Below are positions 17,194 through 25,734 of a stretch of DNA of 64,000 nucleotides, one piece after another. Position 1 is the stretch's first letter. Each line of letters opens with the position of its first letter. The stretch comes from Candidatus Rokuibacteriota bacterium (lineage in GTDB: Bacteria; Methylomirabilota; Methylomirabilia; Rokubacteriales; CSP1-6). The DNA is taken from positions 26,377 to 90,376 of the forward strand of contig QHSL01000064.1 in assembly GCA_003220435.1 (NCBI GenBank), read 5' to 3'. A program made the position numbers and the translations under genes. The notes beneath the pieces were generated by a model. The model saw only the letters and a program-made list of their open reading frames with translations. It was not told the DNA's origin and ran no database searches.

Positions 17194-18269
17194 GGGCACG
17201 CGCGGTGGAACGCCTGGCGCCAGGCGGCTTCTCCCGATTGCAGCACGAGCCGGATGCTGAGCACGTAGAGCGGCCGCCGCGGCAGTCGCAGCCGGCGCAG
17301 GCGGACCCAGTCTTTCTCGGTCGTGATGAGCGCCTCGACGCCGAGCTCGTCGGCGCGGACGTCGAGCCGTGCCACGTCGTCGGTCGAGTACCAGTGATGG
17401 TCGGCGAACTCCAGCAGCGCCTCCACGACGGCCCCGGTTTCCCTGAGCGTCTCGGCGAAGGCCGCCGGCGACGCGATCCCCGCGAACGCGACGAGTCGCT
17501 TGCCGCTGAGGTCGGTGAGCCTGAGCGGCCGCATTCGGCCTGCCTCCCAGCACTCCGACGGCGTGATCACGGCCGACAGGACGGGAACCCGCGGCGCGTG
17601 CGCGCCGACGGCTTCCGTCACCTCGTGAGCATCGGCCCCAGGCAGACCGGTGACCACGATCAGATCGGCTCGGGCGAGCGAGGTCAGCGGCTCTCGCAGC
17701 GGTCCCGCCGGCAGCAGTCGCCGGTTGCCCCAGGGGCGCTGCGCTCGCGTCATGACGATTTCGAGGTCCTTCGTGAGGGTTCGATGCTGGAAGCCATCAT
17801 CGAGAACGATCGCCGTCACGCCGAACCTCTCGATCGCCAGCCGCGCAGCGTCATGGCGGTTCGAGCCGACCAGCACCGGAACGCCTGGCAGCCGCCGCGC
17901 GAGCAGAAACGGCTCGTCGCCCGCCTCCTCGGGATCGAGATGGATGGACGCGGCGTCCGCGACGATCTGGACACCGCGCGTGCTGCGTCCGTAGCCACGG
18001 CTGACGACCGCCGCTCGGTGGCCGAGCTCGGTGAGCGTCTGGACGGCCACCTCGACGGCCGGGGTCTTTCCCGTTCCCCCGACGGTCAGGTTCCCGATGG
18101 ACACGACGCGGCACGGCAGCGCGCGCGACTTCAGGACTCCGTGGCCGTACAGCCACTCGCGCGCGCCGAGCAGGCCTCGGTAGCCGCCGCCGGCGACGGA
18201 GAGCAGCCGCGCGGGACCGGGCGCAAACCCCTCTTCCCATCCGCGGACAAAGCGCTCGCGGGGGTTCAC
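17190..18269 (-). CDS. lpxK: Tetraacyldisaccharide 4'-kinase
   Basis: 359 residues. The Walker A region reads SIGNLTVGGTGKTP, followed by VSRGYGRS and IVLDDGFQHRTL, the LpxK signatures. It phosphorylates the 4' position of the lipid A precursor at the inner membrane. GTG start with GTGA overlap to the waaA stop. The remaining open frame upstream is waaA in another frame. Confidence 0.93.
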   Translation of the reverse strand: MNPRERFVRGWEEGFAPGPARLLSVAGGGYRGLLGAREWLYGHGVLKSRALPCRVVSIGNLTVGGTGKTPAVEVAVQTLTELGHRAAVVSRGYGRSTRGVQIVADAASIHLDPEEAGDEPFLLARRLPGVPVLVGSNRHDAARLAIERFGVTAIVLDDGFQHRTLTKDLEIVMTRAQRPWGNRRLLPAGPLREPLTSLARADLIVVTGLPGADAHEVTEAVGAHAPRVPVLSAVITPSECWEAGRMRPLRLTDLSGKRLVAFAGIASPAAFAETLRETGAVVEALLEFADHHWYSTDDVARLDVRADELGVEALITTEKDWVRLRRLRLPRRPLYVLSIRLVLQSGEAAWRQAFHRACP

Positions 18270-19564
18270 GCGCCGATCCCCGGCTGGAGATAACGGCCGA
18301 TCAGGTCGAGCGTCTCCCGGACGGCACCATGACGGGACGCGAGCGCCTCGAATCCGGCGTCGCCCATCTTCGCTCGCAGGTCCGGATCGGCGAGCAGCCG
18401 CCGGAGATCGTGGCCGAGGTCGGCCGCATCGCGGACCACGAGCGCCGCGCCGGCCGACTCCAGCAGGCTGGCGGACTCGCGGAAGTTGCCAGTGTGCGGC
18501 CCGACCAAGACGGGCTTGCGCCGCTGCGCGGCCTCGAGCACGTTGTGGCCGCCGAGGGGCACGAGGCTCCCGCCGACGAACACGACGTCGGCCACGGCGT
18601 AGAGCGTCGCCAGCTCGCCGACGGTATCGAGGACGATCACGGGCGGGACGGCGGTCGGTGGATGCGGCGCCCTCGACGGCAGCTCGCTGCGCCGCACCGC
18701 TCGCCATCCACGCCGGTCCAGGAGGGCAAACACGTCGGCCGCTCGCTCGGGGTGCCGGGGCGCCAGCACGAGCACGAGATCGGGAAAATCGACGAGGGCG
18801 GCGCGGTAAGCCTCGAGCACCATGTCCTCTTCGCCCGGGTGCGTGCTGCCGGCGATCCAGACGCGCTGCGGCGCGGCCAGCCCGAGAAGGCGCCGCCACA
18901 GATCGACGGCGCCGGCCGTGTCGACGACGGCGGCATCGGTCTTGACGTTGCCGGTGACCACGACGCGCTCGGGCGGGGCGCCGAGCGCGATGATCCGCCG
19001 CGCGTCCTCGTCCGACTGCATCGCGAACACCCGAACCTGGGCCAGGACTCCCCTCAGGAAGCCCCGGATCAGCCGATAGCGACGGTAGGACCGATCCGAG
19101 ATCCGCCCGTTGGCGATCATGACCGGCGCGCCGCGCGCCGCCACCGCCCGCAAGGTGTTCGGCCAAAGCTCGGTCTCCATGCAGATCAGGAACACGGGGT
19201 TGATGGACGCCGAGACGCGGCGAGCAACCCAGGGAAGATCGAGCGGGAAGAAGCGATGGGTCGCGAGGCCGGCGAATCTCTCGCGGACGATCTGCGCGCC
19301 CGTGCTCGTCACTGTCGTCACCACCAGCGGAAGCTCCGGATAGACCCGCCGCAAACCCTCGATGAGCGGCGTCGCCGCGATCGCCTCGCCCACCGACACC
19401 GCGTGCAGCCACCCGGTGCGCCGGCCGTTGGTATCTGGTGCGCCGTAGCCGAGCCGCGCCCGGACGTTGAGCGGCACTCCGCGCGTCAGGCGCCTCACCA
19501 CCGCGAGCGGGACGTAGAGCACGACCAGGCCCAGCAGCACGACCGTGGTGTAGAGCGCGTACAT
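18266..19564 (-). CDS. waaA: Kdo transferase
   Basis: 432 residues. An N-terminal membrane anchor (about 1-22, YTTVVLLGLVVLYVPLAVV) precedes the catalytic domain. HAVSVGEAIAATPLI places the expected catalytic glutamate at E60. FLICMETELWPN, ANGRISDRSY and GGSLVPLGGHNVLEAA are the other WaaA blocks. It adds one or more Kdo residues to the lipid A precursor from CMP-Kdo. The ATG at 19564 overlaps the upstream stop; a GTG one codon earlier is equally possible. Confidence 0.92.
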   Translation of the reverse strand: MYALYTTVVLLGLVVLYVPLAVVRRLTRGVPLNVRARLGYGAPDTNGRRTGWLHAVSVGEAIAATPLIEGLRRVYPELPLVVTTVTSTGAQIVRERFAGLATHRFFPLDLPWVARRVSASINPVFLICMETELWPNTLRAVAARGAPVMIANGRISDRSYRRYRLIRGFLRGVLAQVRVFAMQSDEDARRIIALGAPPERVVVTGNVKTDAAVVDTAGAVDLWRRLLGLAAPQRVWIAGSTHPGEEDMVLEAYRAALVDFPDLVLVLAPRHPERAADVFALLDRRGWRAVRRSELPSRAPHPPTAVPPVIVLDTVGELATLYAVADVVFVGGSLVPLGGHNVLEAAQRRKPVLVGPHTGNFRESASLLESAGAALVVRDAADLGHDLRRLLADPDLRAKMGDAGFEALASRHGAVRETLDLIGRYLQPGIGA

Positions 19565-20235
19565 CACGCGCCGACCAGCCGGTCGGCGGCGGCGGTCGCC
19601 TCGTCCAGGCTCCGCTCGATATCCTTGCGAACGAGGGCGCGGTCGGCGTCGCGCGGGACCGTCAGCGGGGCGCCGAACACCAGTGCGGCGCGCGCGAAGG
19701 GGGCCGGCACCAGGAACTCGTCCCACGTCACCATGCGCCGCGCCGGCCGAGCGGCGAAGCCGAGCGGCACCACGGGCGCGCCGGTGACCGCCGCGAGCAC
19801 GACGACCCCGGGACCGAGCTGGCGCTGCGGGCCACGTGGGCCGTCGGGCACCAGGGCGACGTCGCGACCCGCCTCGACGGTGGTCACGAGCGCCCGCATC
19901 GCCGCGGCCCCGCCCTGCGAGGACGAGCCCCTGACGACATCGAGCCCGAAGCGGCTCACGTAGCGGGCGACGATACTGCCATCGCGCGACCGGCTCGCCA
20001 GCACGCTCACCGCGCGAGCGCCGTGGGTGCGGCGCAATCGCGCGTTCAGCCAGGGCACCATCAAGATCCTCCCGTGCCAGACGCAGTAGATCAGCGGCCG
20101 CGCGGCCGTCCAGTGCGGCGCCAGTGCATCGACGCCCTCGACGCGCAAACGGAGCGTCGCACCGATCAGGCGCGCCAGCGCCGCGGCGGTCGATGGAGCG
20201 ACCGCGGCCAGCAGGTCGCTGCGCCCAGGTGTCAC
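19564..20235 (-). CDS. DUF374 lysophospholipid acyltransferase-family protein
   Basis: 223 residues. IYCVWHGRILMVPWL resembles the acyltransferase HX4D site, and VRGSSSQGGAAAMRAL and VPDGPRGPQRQLGPGVVVLA are hallmark DUF374 blocks. Members sit in lpx/waa clusters and are thought to act as lipid A late acyltransferases in place of LpxL/LpxM; that role here is inferred from position between lpxB and waaA. GTG start with GTGA overlap to lpxB. Confidence 0.8.
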   Translation of the reverse strand: MTPGRSDLLAAVAPSTAAALARLIGATLRLRVEGVDALAPHWTAARPLIYCVWHGRILMVPWLNARLRRTHGARAVSVLASRSRDGSIVARYVSRFGLDVVRGSSSQGGAAAMRALVTTVEAGRDVALVPDGPRGPQRQLGPGVVVLAAVTGAPVVPLGFAARPARRMVTWDEFLVPAPFARAALVFGAPLTVPRDADRALVRKDIERSLDEATAAADRLVGA

Positions 20236-21377
20236 CGGCGCGCCTGGGCGAGGACGAGCTGCGCGGCGCGTGTACCGACGCCGGGCTCGCCGAGCTGCCC
20301 GGCCAGCTCGCCGAAGGCGATGCGCTGGGTCTCGCGCGCGCCCGCGTCTTTCAGGAGAGGCAATGCCGCGCCGGCGAGACCCGCGCCGGTCATGGCCCGC
20401 TGGTACAGCTCCGGCACGACGGCACGGCCGAGCGTGAGATTCGCGAGGCTCACCCACGGCACCCGGATCAGAAGCCGAATGAAGAGCTCGCTCACGCGCG
20501 ACAGGCGATAGCCCACGACCATGGGCGTGCCGAGCAGCGCCGCCTCCAGCGTCACGGTGCCGGAGGTGGCGAGCAGCAGATCGGCCGCGCGCACGACCGC
20601 GTACGTTTGGCCGCCGACGATCGCGACGGGCGGGCCGCCGGAAAGCTGGCCCTCGACCAGACGCCGGTCGATGGTCGGCGCGAGGCCCAGCGCGAACCGC
20701 GTGCCCGGGACGGCAGCCCCGATCTGCGCCGCCGCCTCGAGCATGGCGGGCAAGACGCTGACAATCTCCTGTTGCCGACTCCCTGGCAGGAGGCCGACCA
20801 CGAGAGCCCCATCCTCGATCCCGAGCGCGCGGCGCGCAGACTCACGCGTAGGCGCGCCGACAAGCTGATCGAGCACCGGATGCCCGACGAACTCCACCGG
20901 GACTCCGGCCCCACGATACAGCGCCGGCTCGAACGGAAACACGGCCAGGACGAGCGATACGAACCGCCTGATCGCCTTCACCCGGTGGCCGCGCCACGCC
21001 CAGATCTGTGGCGGAATGAAATAGACGACCGGCACACCGGCCCGGCGCGCCGCGCGCGCCAGTCGCAGATTGAACTCGGGGAAGTCGATCAGGACGAGCA
21101 CGCCGGGACGCTCGGGACCGCTGAGCGCGGCCCGAAGCGTGCGATAGGCACCGAAGAGCCGAGGCACCTGGCCGACCGCTTCGCGGTGGCCCACGACGGC
21201 GGTCGCGGTGACGTCCTCCATGAGGTCCATCCCCGCGGCGGCCATTCGCGCGCCGCCCATGCCGAACAGGCGGCAGGCGGGCTCGAGTCCGCGCAGGGCC
21301 CGACAGAGGCCGGCGCCATGCAGGTCGCCAGACGCCTCGCCCGCGACGAGCATGATCGCCGGCGCTCCGCCGGCCAT
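20232..21377 (-). CDS. lpxB: Lipid-A-disaccharide synthase
   Basis: 381 residues (GT19). VAGEASGDLHGAGLCRAL is the LpxB N-terminal signature, DFPEFNLRLA and FIPPQIWAWRGHRVK are further family blocks, and LLPGSRQQEI begins the donor half. It condenses UDP-2,3-diacylglucosamine with lipid X. The ATG overlaps the lpxI stop, matching the order of the two reactions. Confidence 0.94.
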   Translation of the reverse strand: MAGGAPAIMLVAGEASGDLHGAGLCRALRGLEPACRLFGMGGARMAAAGMDLMEDVTATAVVGHREAVGQVPRLFGAYRTLRAALSGPERPGVLVLIDFPEFNLRLARAARRAGVPVVYFIPPQIWAWRGHRVKAIRRFVSLVLAVFPFEPALYRGAGVPVEFVGHPVLDQLVGAPTRESARRALGIEDGALVVGLLPGSRQQEIVSVLPAMLEAAAQIGAAVPGTRFALGLAPTIDRRLVEGQLSGGPPVAIVGGQTYAVVRAADLLLATSGTVTLEAALLGTPMVVGYRLSRVSELFIRLLIRVPWVSLANLTLGRAVVPELYQRAMTGAGLAGAALPLLKDAGARETQRIAFGELAGQLGEPGVGTRAAQLVLAQARR

Positions 21378-22177
21378 CACACGATCCCCGCCAGAGCCAG
21401 CCCGGCCTCGTCGGCGATCCGCAGGCACTCGTCCCTTTCGAGGATCAGCACGCGCTCCGCCTCGACCGCGACGACGGTCGCGCCACCGGACGCCGCCGCC
21501 GTGAGCGTTTCCGGACCGATCGTCGGCGTATCGAAGCGGTAGTCGTGATCGCGCGCCACCGCCTTCACCACGACGGCGCCAGGACCGGCGTGCGCGATCC
21601 CGCGCCGGATCGCGTCGGTCGTGCCTTCGCTCGCCTCGACCGCCATCACGGCGCCCTGCTTGATCACGACGGTTTGACCGATGCCCGCCTCGGCCACCAG
21701 CCGCGCGACTGCGAGGCCTCGGCGGACGTCGCTCAGCTCGGTCTCGGTGAGGGCGCGGGCCGACCAGCAGCCGCTGCCGGCGAGCCAGTCGCCTAGGAAG
21801 GCGCGCTGGTCGAGGAGGGTGATGCCCATCTGGCCGAGCGTCGTGACTACGGCCTGCACGAGGTTCGTGTCGACGAGTGCCCCGGCCCGCGCCGTGATCT
21901 CGGTGACCGCGGCGTCGGGGCGGCCGCCGTGAAAATAGTCGCGCATCCAGAACTTCCCGGAGAAGAGCACCGCCCCGATCTTTTCGTGCGCGAGCGTCCC
22001 CAGCACGGCGCCGGCCTCGTTGAGCAGGCTCGGGATCGTACGGTCGGCGTGGGCGCTCACGCCGGGCGCCTCGCCGAAGGTGAACGCCACGACACGCCAG
22101 CCCTGGCGCCGTGCCTGGCCCGCCATGCGGGCCGGCAGAACGCCGGCGCCGCACATCAGGCCGAGTGACCGCTCCAC
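21377..22177 (-). CDS. lpxI: UDP-2,3-diacylglucosamine pyrophosphatase, LpxI type
   Basis: 266 residues, DUF1009 family. GLMCGAGVLPARMAGQA is the N-terminal nucleotide-binding-like motif, QTVVIKQGAVMAVEA and DTPTIGPETL are the C-terminal LpxI signatures. It makes lipid X from UDP-2,3-diacylglucosamine, the step done by LpxH in most gammaproteobacteria. The 5' end overlaps the oxidoreductase gene by 22 bp and the 3' end overlaps lpxB. Confidence 0.92.
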   Translation of the reverse strand: MERSLGLMCGAGVLPARMAGQARRQGWRVVAFTFGEAPGVSAHADRTIPSLLNEAGAVLGTLAHEKIGAVLFSGKFWMRDYFHGGRPDAAVTEITARAGALVDTNLVQAVVTTLGQMGITLLDQRAFLGDWLAGSGCWSARALTETELSDVRRGLAVARLVAEAGIGQTVVIKQGAVMAVEASEGTTDAIRRGIAHAGPGAVVVKAVARDHDYRFDTPTIGPETLTAAASGGATVVAVEAERVLILERDECLRIADEAGLALAGIV

Positions 22178-23184
22178 GGAAGGCTGTTCGAGTACGCCGC
22201 CTCAGGGCGGCCGTCCCGGATCATTCGCTCGATCTCGAGAGCCATCGCGAGCGATCTTATATCTTCGGCCTCGGCCAGGACGATCGGCTCGCCCTTGCGC
22301 GCTCGCCGAACGGCCCGGACCAGATTGAGGATCTCGAGCTTGAGGGGATTGTCCTTGTGCACCTGCACGTGCTCCACGAACGAGGCGCGCCGGTAGCGGA
22401 TCGATTCCCGGTTGAGCGTGTACTCCAGCGCCGCGCGGCGATGGATCCGGATGTCCTGCTCGGAGTAGTCCAGGACGACGTACGCGTCGGGCTGCGTGAT
22501 GGCCAGCGTCCGGATCTTCTCCTCGGTGGCCCGGCTGGCGGTGATGAGCGCGATCGTTCCCGAGTCGAAGCCGATCTGGATGTTCGCGATGTCGATGACG
22601 CCGGAGTGCACCGAGGAGCCCATCGCGGTGAGTCGGCGCGGCGGCGAGTCGACCAGCGCCAGGACGATGTCGAGGTCGTGGATCATCAGGTCCATGACCA
22701 CGCTGTCCTTCTGCACGCGGGGCGCGAACGGGCCCAGGCGCCGCGACTCGATGAGGATTGGGCGCTCGACGATCTTCTTCAGCTCTTGCACGGCCCCGTT
22801 GAACCGCTCGACGTGACCGACATGGAGCACCGCGCCGCTGCGCCGCGCGATCGCGAACAGCTCGCGCGCCTCCTCGACGGTGGGCGCGATCGGCTTCTCG
22901 ACGAGGACGCCGACGCCGGCCTCCAGCAGGTCGGCGGCGACCGCGAAATGCTGCTCGGTGGGCACCGCGACGCTGACGATGTCGACCAGGCCGATCAGGT
23001 CGCGATGGTCGACGAGCGCACGCGTGTCATAGGGGGCCGCGACTTTGGCCGCCTGCGCCCGGTCAACGTCGACGACGCCGGCCAGCTCGATGTCCCACAG
23101 CTCCGCGTACGCGAGCAGATGGTACTGCCCCATGTGCCCCGCGCCGACCACGCCGGCGCGCAGCTTCCGGTCGTCGGCTCCCAT
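22156..23184 (-). CDS. Gfo/Idh/MocA oxidoreductase, GnnA-like
   Basis: 342 residues. A Rossmann domain starts with AGVVGAGHMGQYHLLAY; VEKPIAPTVEEARELF carries the EKP motif, and HVGHVERFNG begins the substrate domain. In Acidithiobacillus and Leptospira the related GnnA lies beside lpxA and, with the aminotransferase GnnB, makes the 3-amino sugar for lipid A. Here it sits between lpxA and lpxI, but no aminotransferase is adjacent. It may therefore feed an amino-sugar lipid A with GnnB elsewhere, or do something else on a UDP-sugar. Function is inferred from context. Confidence 0.78.
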   Translation of the reverse strand: MGADDRKLRAGVVGAGHMGQYHLLAYAELWDIELAGVVDVDRAQAAKVAAPYDTRALVDHRDLIGLVDIVSVAVPTEQHFAVAADLLEAGVGVLVEKPIAPTVEEARELFAIARRSGAVLHVGHVERFNGAVQELKKIVERPILIESRRLGPFAPRVQKDSVVMDLMIHDLDIVLALVDSPPRRLTAMGSSVHSGVIDIANIQIGFDSGTIALITASRATEEKIRTLAITQPDAYVVLDYSEQDIRIHRRAALEYTLNRESIRYRRASFVEHVQVHKDNPLKLEILNLVRAVRRARKGEPIVLAEAEDIRSLAMALEIERMIRDGRPEAAYSNSLPWSGHSA

Positions 23185-24041
23185 CAGACCCTCTCGCTCT
23201 CGGGACGCGCGATCGCTTGCTCGTCGTCGCCGGCGAATCGGTCTGCCCACCGCCCCCCGCCGCAGATCCCGCGCCGCGCGCCCGCGATGAAGTCGAGCAG
23301 CCGAGTCAACGGCGGCGACGCCGGCAGCTCCGCTCGGATCCGCTCGACGGCACGCCGCGGCGTGAGCCCGCTGCGGTAGAGCAGCCGGTAGGCGTCCTGG
23401 AGCACGCGCCGATCGACCGGGGTCATGCCGGCGCGGCGGAGCCCGATGACGTTGATGCCGTAGGCGACGGCGGGGTGGCCGTCCACCAGCATGTAGGGCG
23501 GCACGTCCGCGGTGAGCTTGGAGTGGCCGCCCACGTAGGCGTACGCGCCGACCCGCGTGAACGGCGCGAGCCCGCTGAGTCCCCCGATCGTCGCGTGCTC
23601 GCCGATCTCGCAATGGCCGGTGATCCCGGCGTAGTTGATGATGATTGCACCGGCTCCGATCCGACAGTCGTGCGCCACGTGGCTCATCCCCATCAAGAGG
23701 CAGCCGGCGCCGATCTGGGTCCACCCGTCGGGGCGGGTCGCCCGGTGGATCATGACGTACTCGCGGATGTCGGTGTCCGCGCCGATCCTGACCCCGGACG
23801 GCGTCCCCTCCCGATACTTGAGGTCCTGCGGCCGTCCACCCAGCACCGAGCCATGGCCCACCTTCGAGCGGTCGGCGATCTCGACGCGCCCCTCGAGCAC
23901 GCAGTGATGGCCGACTGCCACGTCGGCGCCGAGGGTCACCTCGGGACCGACGATCGAGAACGCCCCCACCCGAGCGGTCGGGTGAAGGGCCGCCTTCGGA
24001 TCCACCAGCGCCGTCGGATGCACGCCGTCAGGCCCGCTCAT
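23184..24041 (-). CDS. lpxA: UDP-N-acetylglucosamine acyltransferase
   Basis: 285 residues with hexapeptide (left-handed beta-helix) repeats over the first two thirds. [14 protein letters not shown] contains the catalytic His (H124, equivalent to E. coli H125) and LKYREG the substrate region. It begins lipid A synthesis by acylating the 3 position of the UDP-sugar. The C-terminus is about 20 residues longer than E. coli LpxA. It overlaps lpxD by 14 bp; no fabZ lies between them. Confidence 0.94.
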   Translation of the reverse strand: MSGPDGVHPTALVDPKAALHPTARVGAFSIVGPEVTLGADVAVGHHCVLEGRVEIADRSKVGHGSVLGGRPQDLKYREGTPSGVRIGADTDIREYVMIHRATRPDGWTQIGAGCLLMGMSHVAHDCRIGAGAIIINYAGITGHCEIGEHATIGGLSGLAPFTRVGAYAYVGGHSKLTADVPPYMLVDGHPAVAYGINVIGLRRAGMTPVDRRVLQDAYRLLYRSGLTPRRAVERIRAELPASPPLTRLLDFIAGARRGICGGGRWADRFAGDDEQAIARPESERV

Positions 24042-25116
24042 CCGCCCCCTCCGTCGGGCCGGCCTCCGACGGCGAGATCCCGAGGCGGCGCTCCAGCCGC
24101 TCGAGGCGGCGCTCCGCGGTGCGAAGTCGACGGACCATGTCCGGCAGCTGCTTCTGGGCGACCATGATGCGCTTGGTCTGTCCCATCGGCAGCGCCGGCG
24201 TGCCGAGGCGCTTCTCGCCGGCGGCGACGTCGGACGACACGCCTGCCTGGGCGCCGAGCATCGCGCCGTCGCCGATCGTCAGGTGATCCGCGAACCCGAC
24301 CTGTCCCGCCGCGACCACGCCGCGGCCGAGCCGGCACGAGCCCGAGATCCCGACCTGGGCGACGATGATCGAGTGCTCGCCGATCTCCACGTTGTGGCCG
24401 ACCTGGACGAGGTTGTCGATCTTGGTCCCCTGACGGATGACCGTCCGGCCCAGCGTCGCCCGGTCGATCGTCGTGTTCGCGCCGATCTCGACGTCGTCCT
24501 CGATGACCACGCCGCCCACCTGCGGAATCTTGCGGTGCGCGTTGCCGTCGAACGCGTAACCGAAGCCATCGCCGCCGATCACCGCGCCGGGATGCACGAT
24601 GACACGGCGTCCGAGGTGCACGCCCTCGCACAGCACGACCCGCGGGTGCAGCACGCACCCCTCCCCCACCTCGACACCCGGCCCGACGTAGGTGAGCGGA
24701 TGGACGCTGACGTTCGGTCCGATGACGGCGCCCGAGCCGATCACCGCCAGGGCCCCGATCGCCGCGCTGGGATCGACGCGCGCGTCGCGCGCGACGATCG
24801 CCGTCGGATCGACACCGGGCCGCGCCGGCGCCGCCGGATGAAAGACGGTCAGCAAGGCGATGAGCGCCTGCGTGGGAACATCGGAGCGTAGCAACGGCCC
24901 GCGCAGACCCGACACGTCCTTCGACACCAGGAAGGCTCCGGCCCGCGAAGCCGCCGCGGCGGCCCGGTAGCGGGCGTCGATCACGAACGAGATCTGCTCG
25001 GGCTCCGCGGTCTCGAGCGGGGCCACGCCGGTGACCCGGCGGCTCGGATCGCCATCGAGCGTCGCGCTGAGCGCCTTGGCGAGCTCGCCGAGCGTGAACC
25101 CGGCTGGCTTGACCAT
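24028..25116 (-). CDS. lpxD: UDP-3-O-acylglucosamine N-acyltransferase
   Basis: 362 residues. The N-terminal uridine-binding domain (about 1-100) precedes a hexapeptide beta-helix. The catalytic His is H241 in [14 protein letters not shown], and [11 protein letters not shown] is another LpxD signature. A charged helix ([16 protein letters not shown]) forms the C-terminal end as in trimeric LpxD. It is 5 bp downstream of the skp-like gene. Confidence 0.94.
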   Translation of the reverse strand: MVKPAGFTLGELAKALSATLDGDPSRRVTGVAPLETAEPEQISFVIDARYRAAAAASRAGAFLVSKDVSGLRGPLLRSDVPTQALIALLTVFHPAAPARPGVDPTAIVARDARVDPSAAIGALAVIGSGAVIGPNVSVHPLTYVGPGVEVGEGCVLHPRVVLCEGVHLGRRVIVHPGAVIGGDGFGYAFDGNAHRKIPQVGGVVIEDDVEIGANTTIDRATLGRTVIRQGTKIDNLVQVGHNVEIGEHSIIVAQVGISGSCRLGRGVVAAGQVGFADHLTIGDGAMLGAQAGVSSDVAAGEKRLGTPALPMGQTKRIMVAQKQLPDMVRRLRTAERRLERLERRLGISPSEAGPTEGADERA

Positions 25117-25121
25117 CGGCG

Positions 25122-25724
25122 CTAGGGCTTCGTCGGCGTCGGGCCCGGGGGCACCGGTCCCTTGGCCCCCGGCTGTTGATCGTACGCGCGGATGATCTCC
25201 TCGGTCAGGTCCGCCTCGACCGAGGCGTAGAGGACCGAGGCGCCCCGCTTCTCCACGATGAGGTAGCAGCCGCGCTCCTTCCCGACTCGCTCGATGACGC
25301 CGGACAGGTCCTGGAGGACGCGCTGGAGGTGCATCTGCTCCTTCTTCTCGAGCTCCTTCTGGAAGTCGTCCATCTGGCGGCTGGCGTCGCGGCGCTTGCG
25401 ATCGAACTGGTCCTGCTTGTCACGCCGGGCGTCGGCCGCCATCAGCGGTCCCTTCTTCTCGAGCTCGTCGCGAAGCTTCTCGAGCTCCACGCGCTTGCCG
25501 TCCATCTCCCGCTGCATGGCCGCCTTCTCGCGCTCGAGCTGGTCGCGCGCCGCCACGCCCGCCGCCGACCGCGCCAGCACCCGCTGCACGTCGATGAACG
25601 CGACCCGGGTCCCGCCGCAGTTCCCAGACGCCGGTGCCTGCGCGCTGACCAGCGCCGCGCTGGCACCGACCAGCGCCGCGGCGGCAACGAGCGCGACGCT
25701 CAGCGCCACGTTCGACTTCCTCAT
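25122..25724 (-). CDS. skp: OmpH/Skp-like periplasmic chaperone
   Basis: 200 residues. A signal peptide (about 1-28, ending near VSAQA) is followed by [16 protein letters not shown], the Skp start, and a long charged coiled-coil arm (about 75-145). Skp trimers hold unfolded outer-membrane proteins for BamA. I chose the internal ATG at 25724 with GGAGGGG upstream, as the longer open frame overlaps bamA and lacks a signal peptide. The C-terminal end is proline-rich. Confidence 0.88.
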   Translation of the reverse strand: MRKSNVALSVALVAAAALVGASAALVSAQAPASGNCGGTRVAFIDVQRVLARSAAGVAARDQLEREKAAMQREMDGKRVELEKLRDELEKKGPLMAADARRDKQDQFDRKRRDASRQMDDFQKELEKKEQMHLQRVLQDLSGVIERVGKERGCYLIVEKRGASVLYASVEADLTEEIIRAYDQQPGAKGPVPPGPTPTKP

Positions 25725-25734
25725 CCAACCCCTC

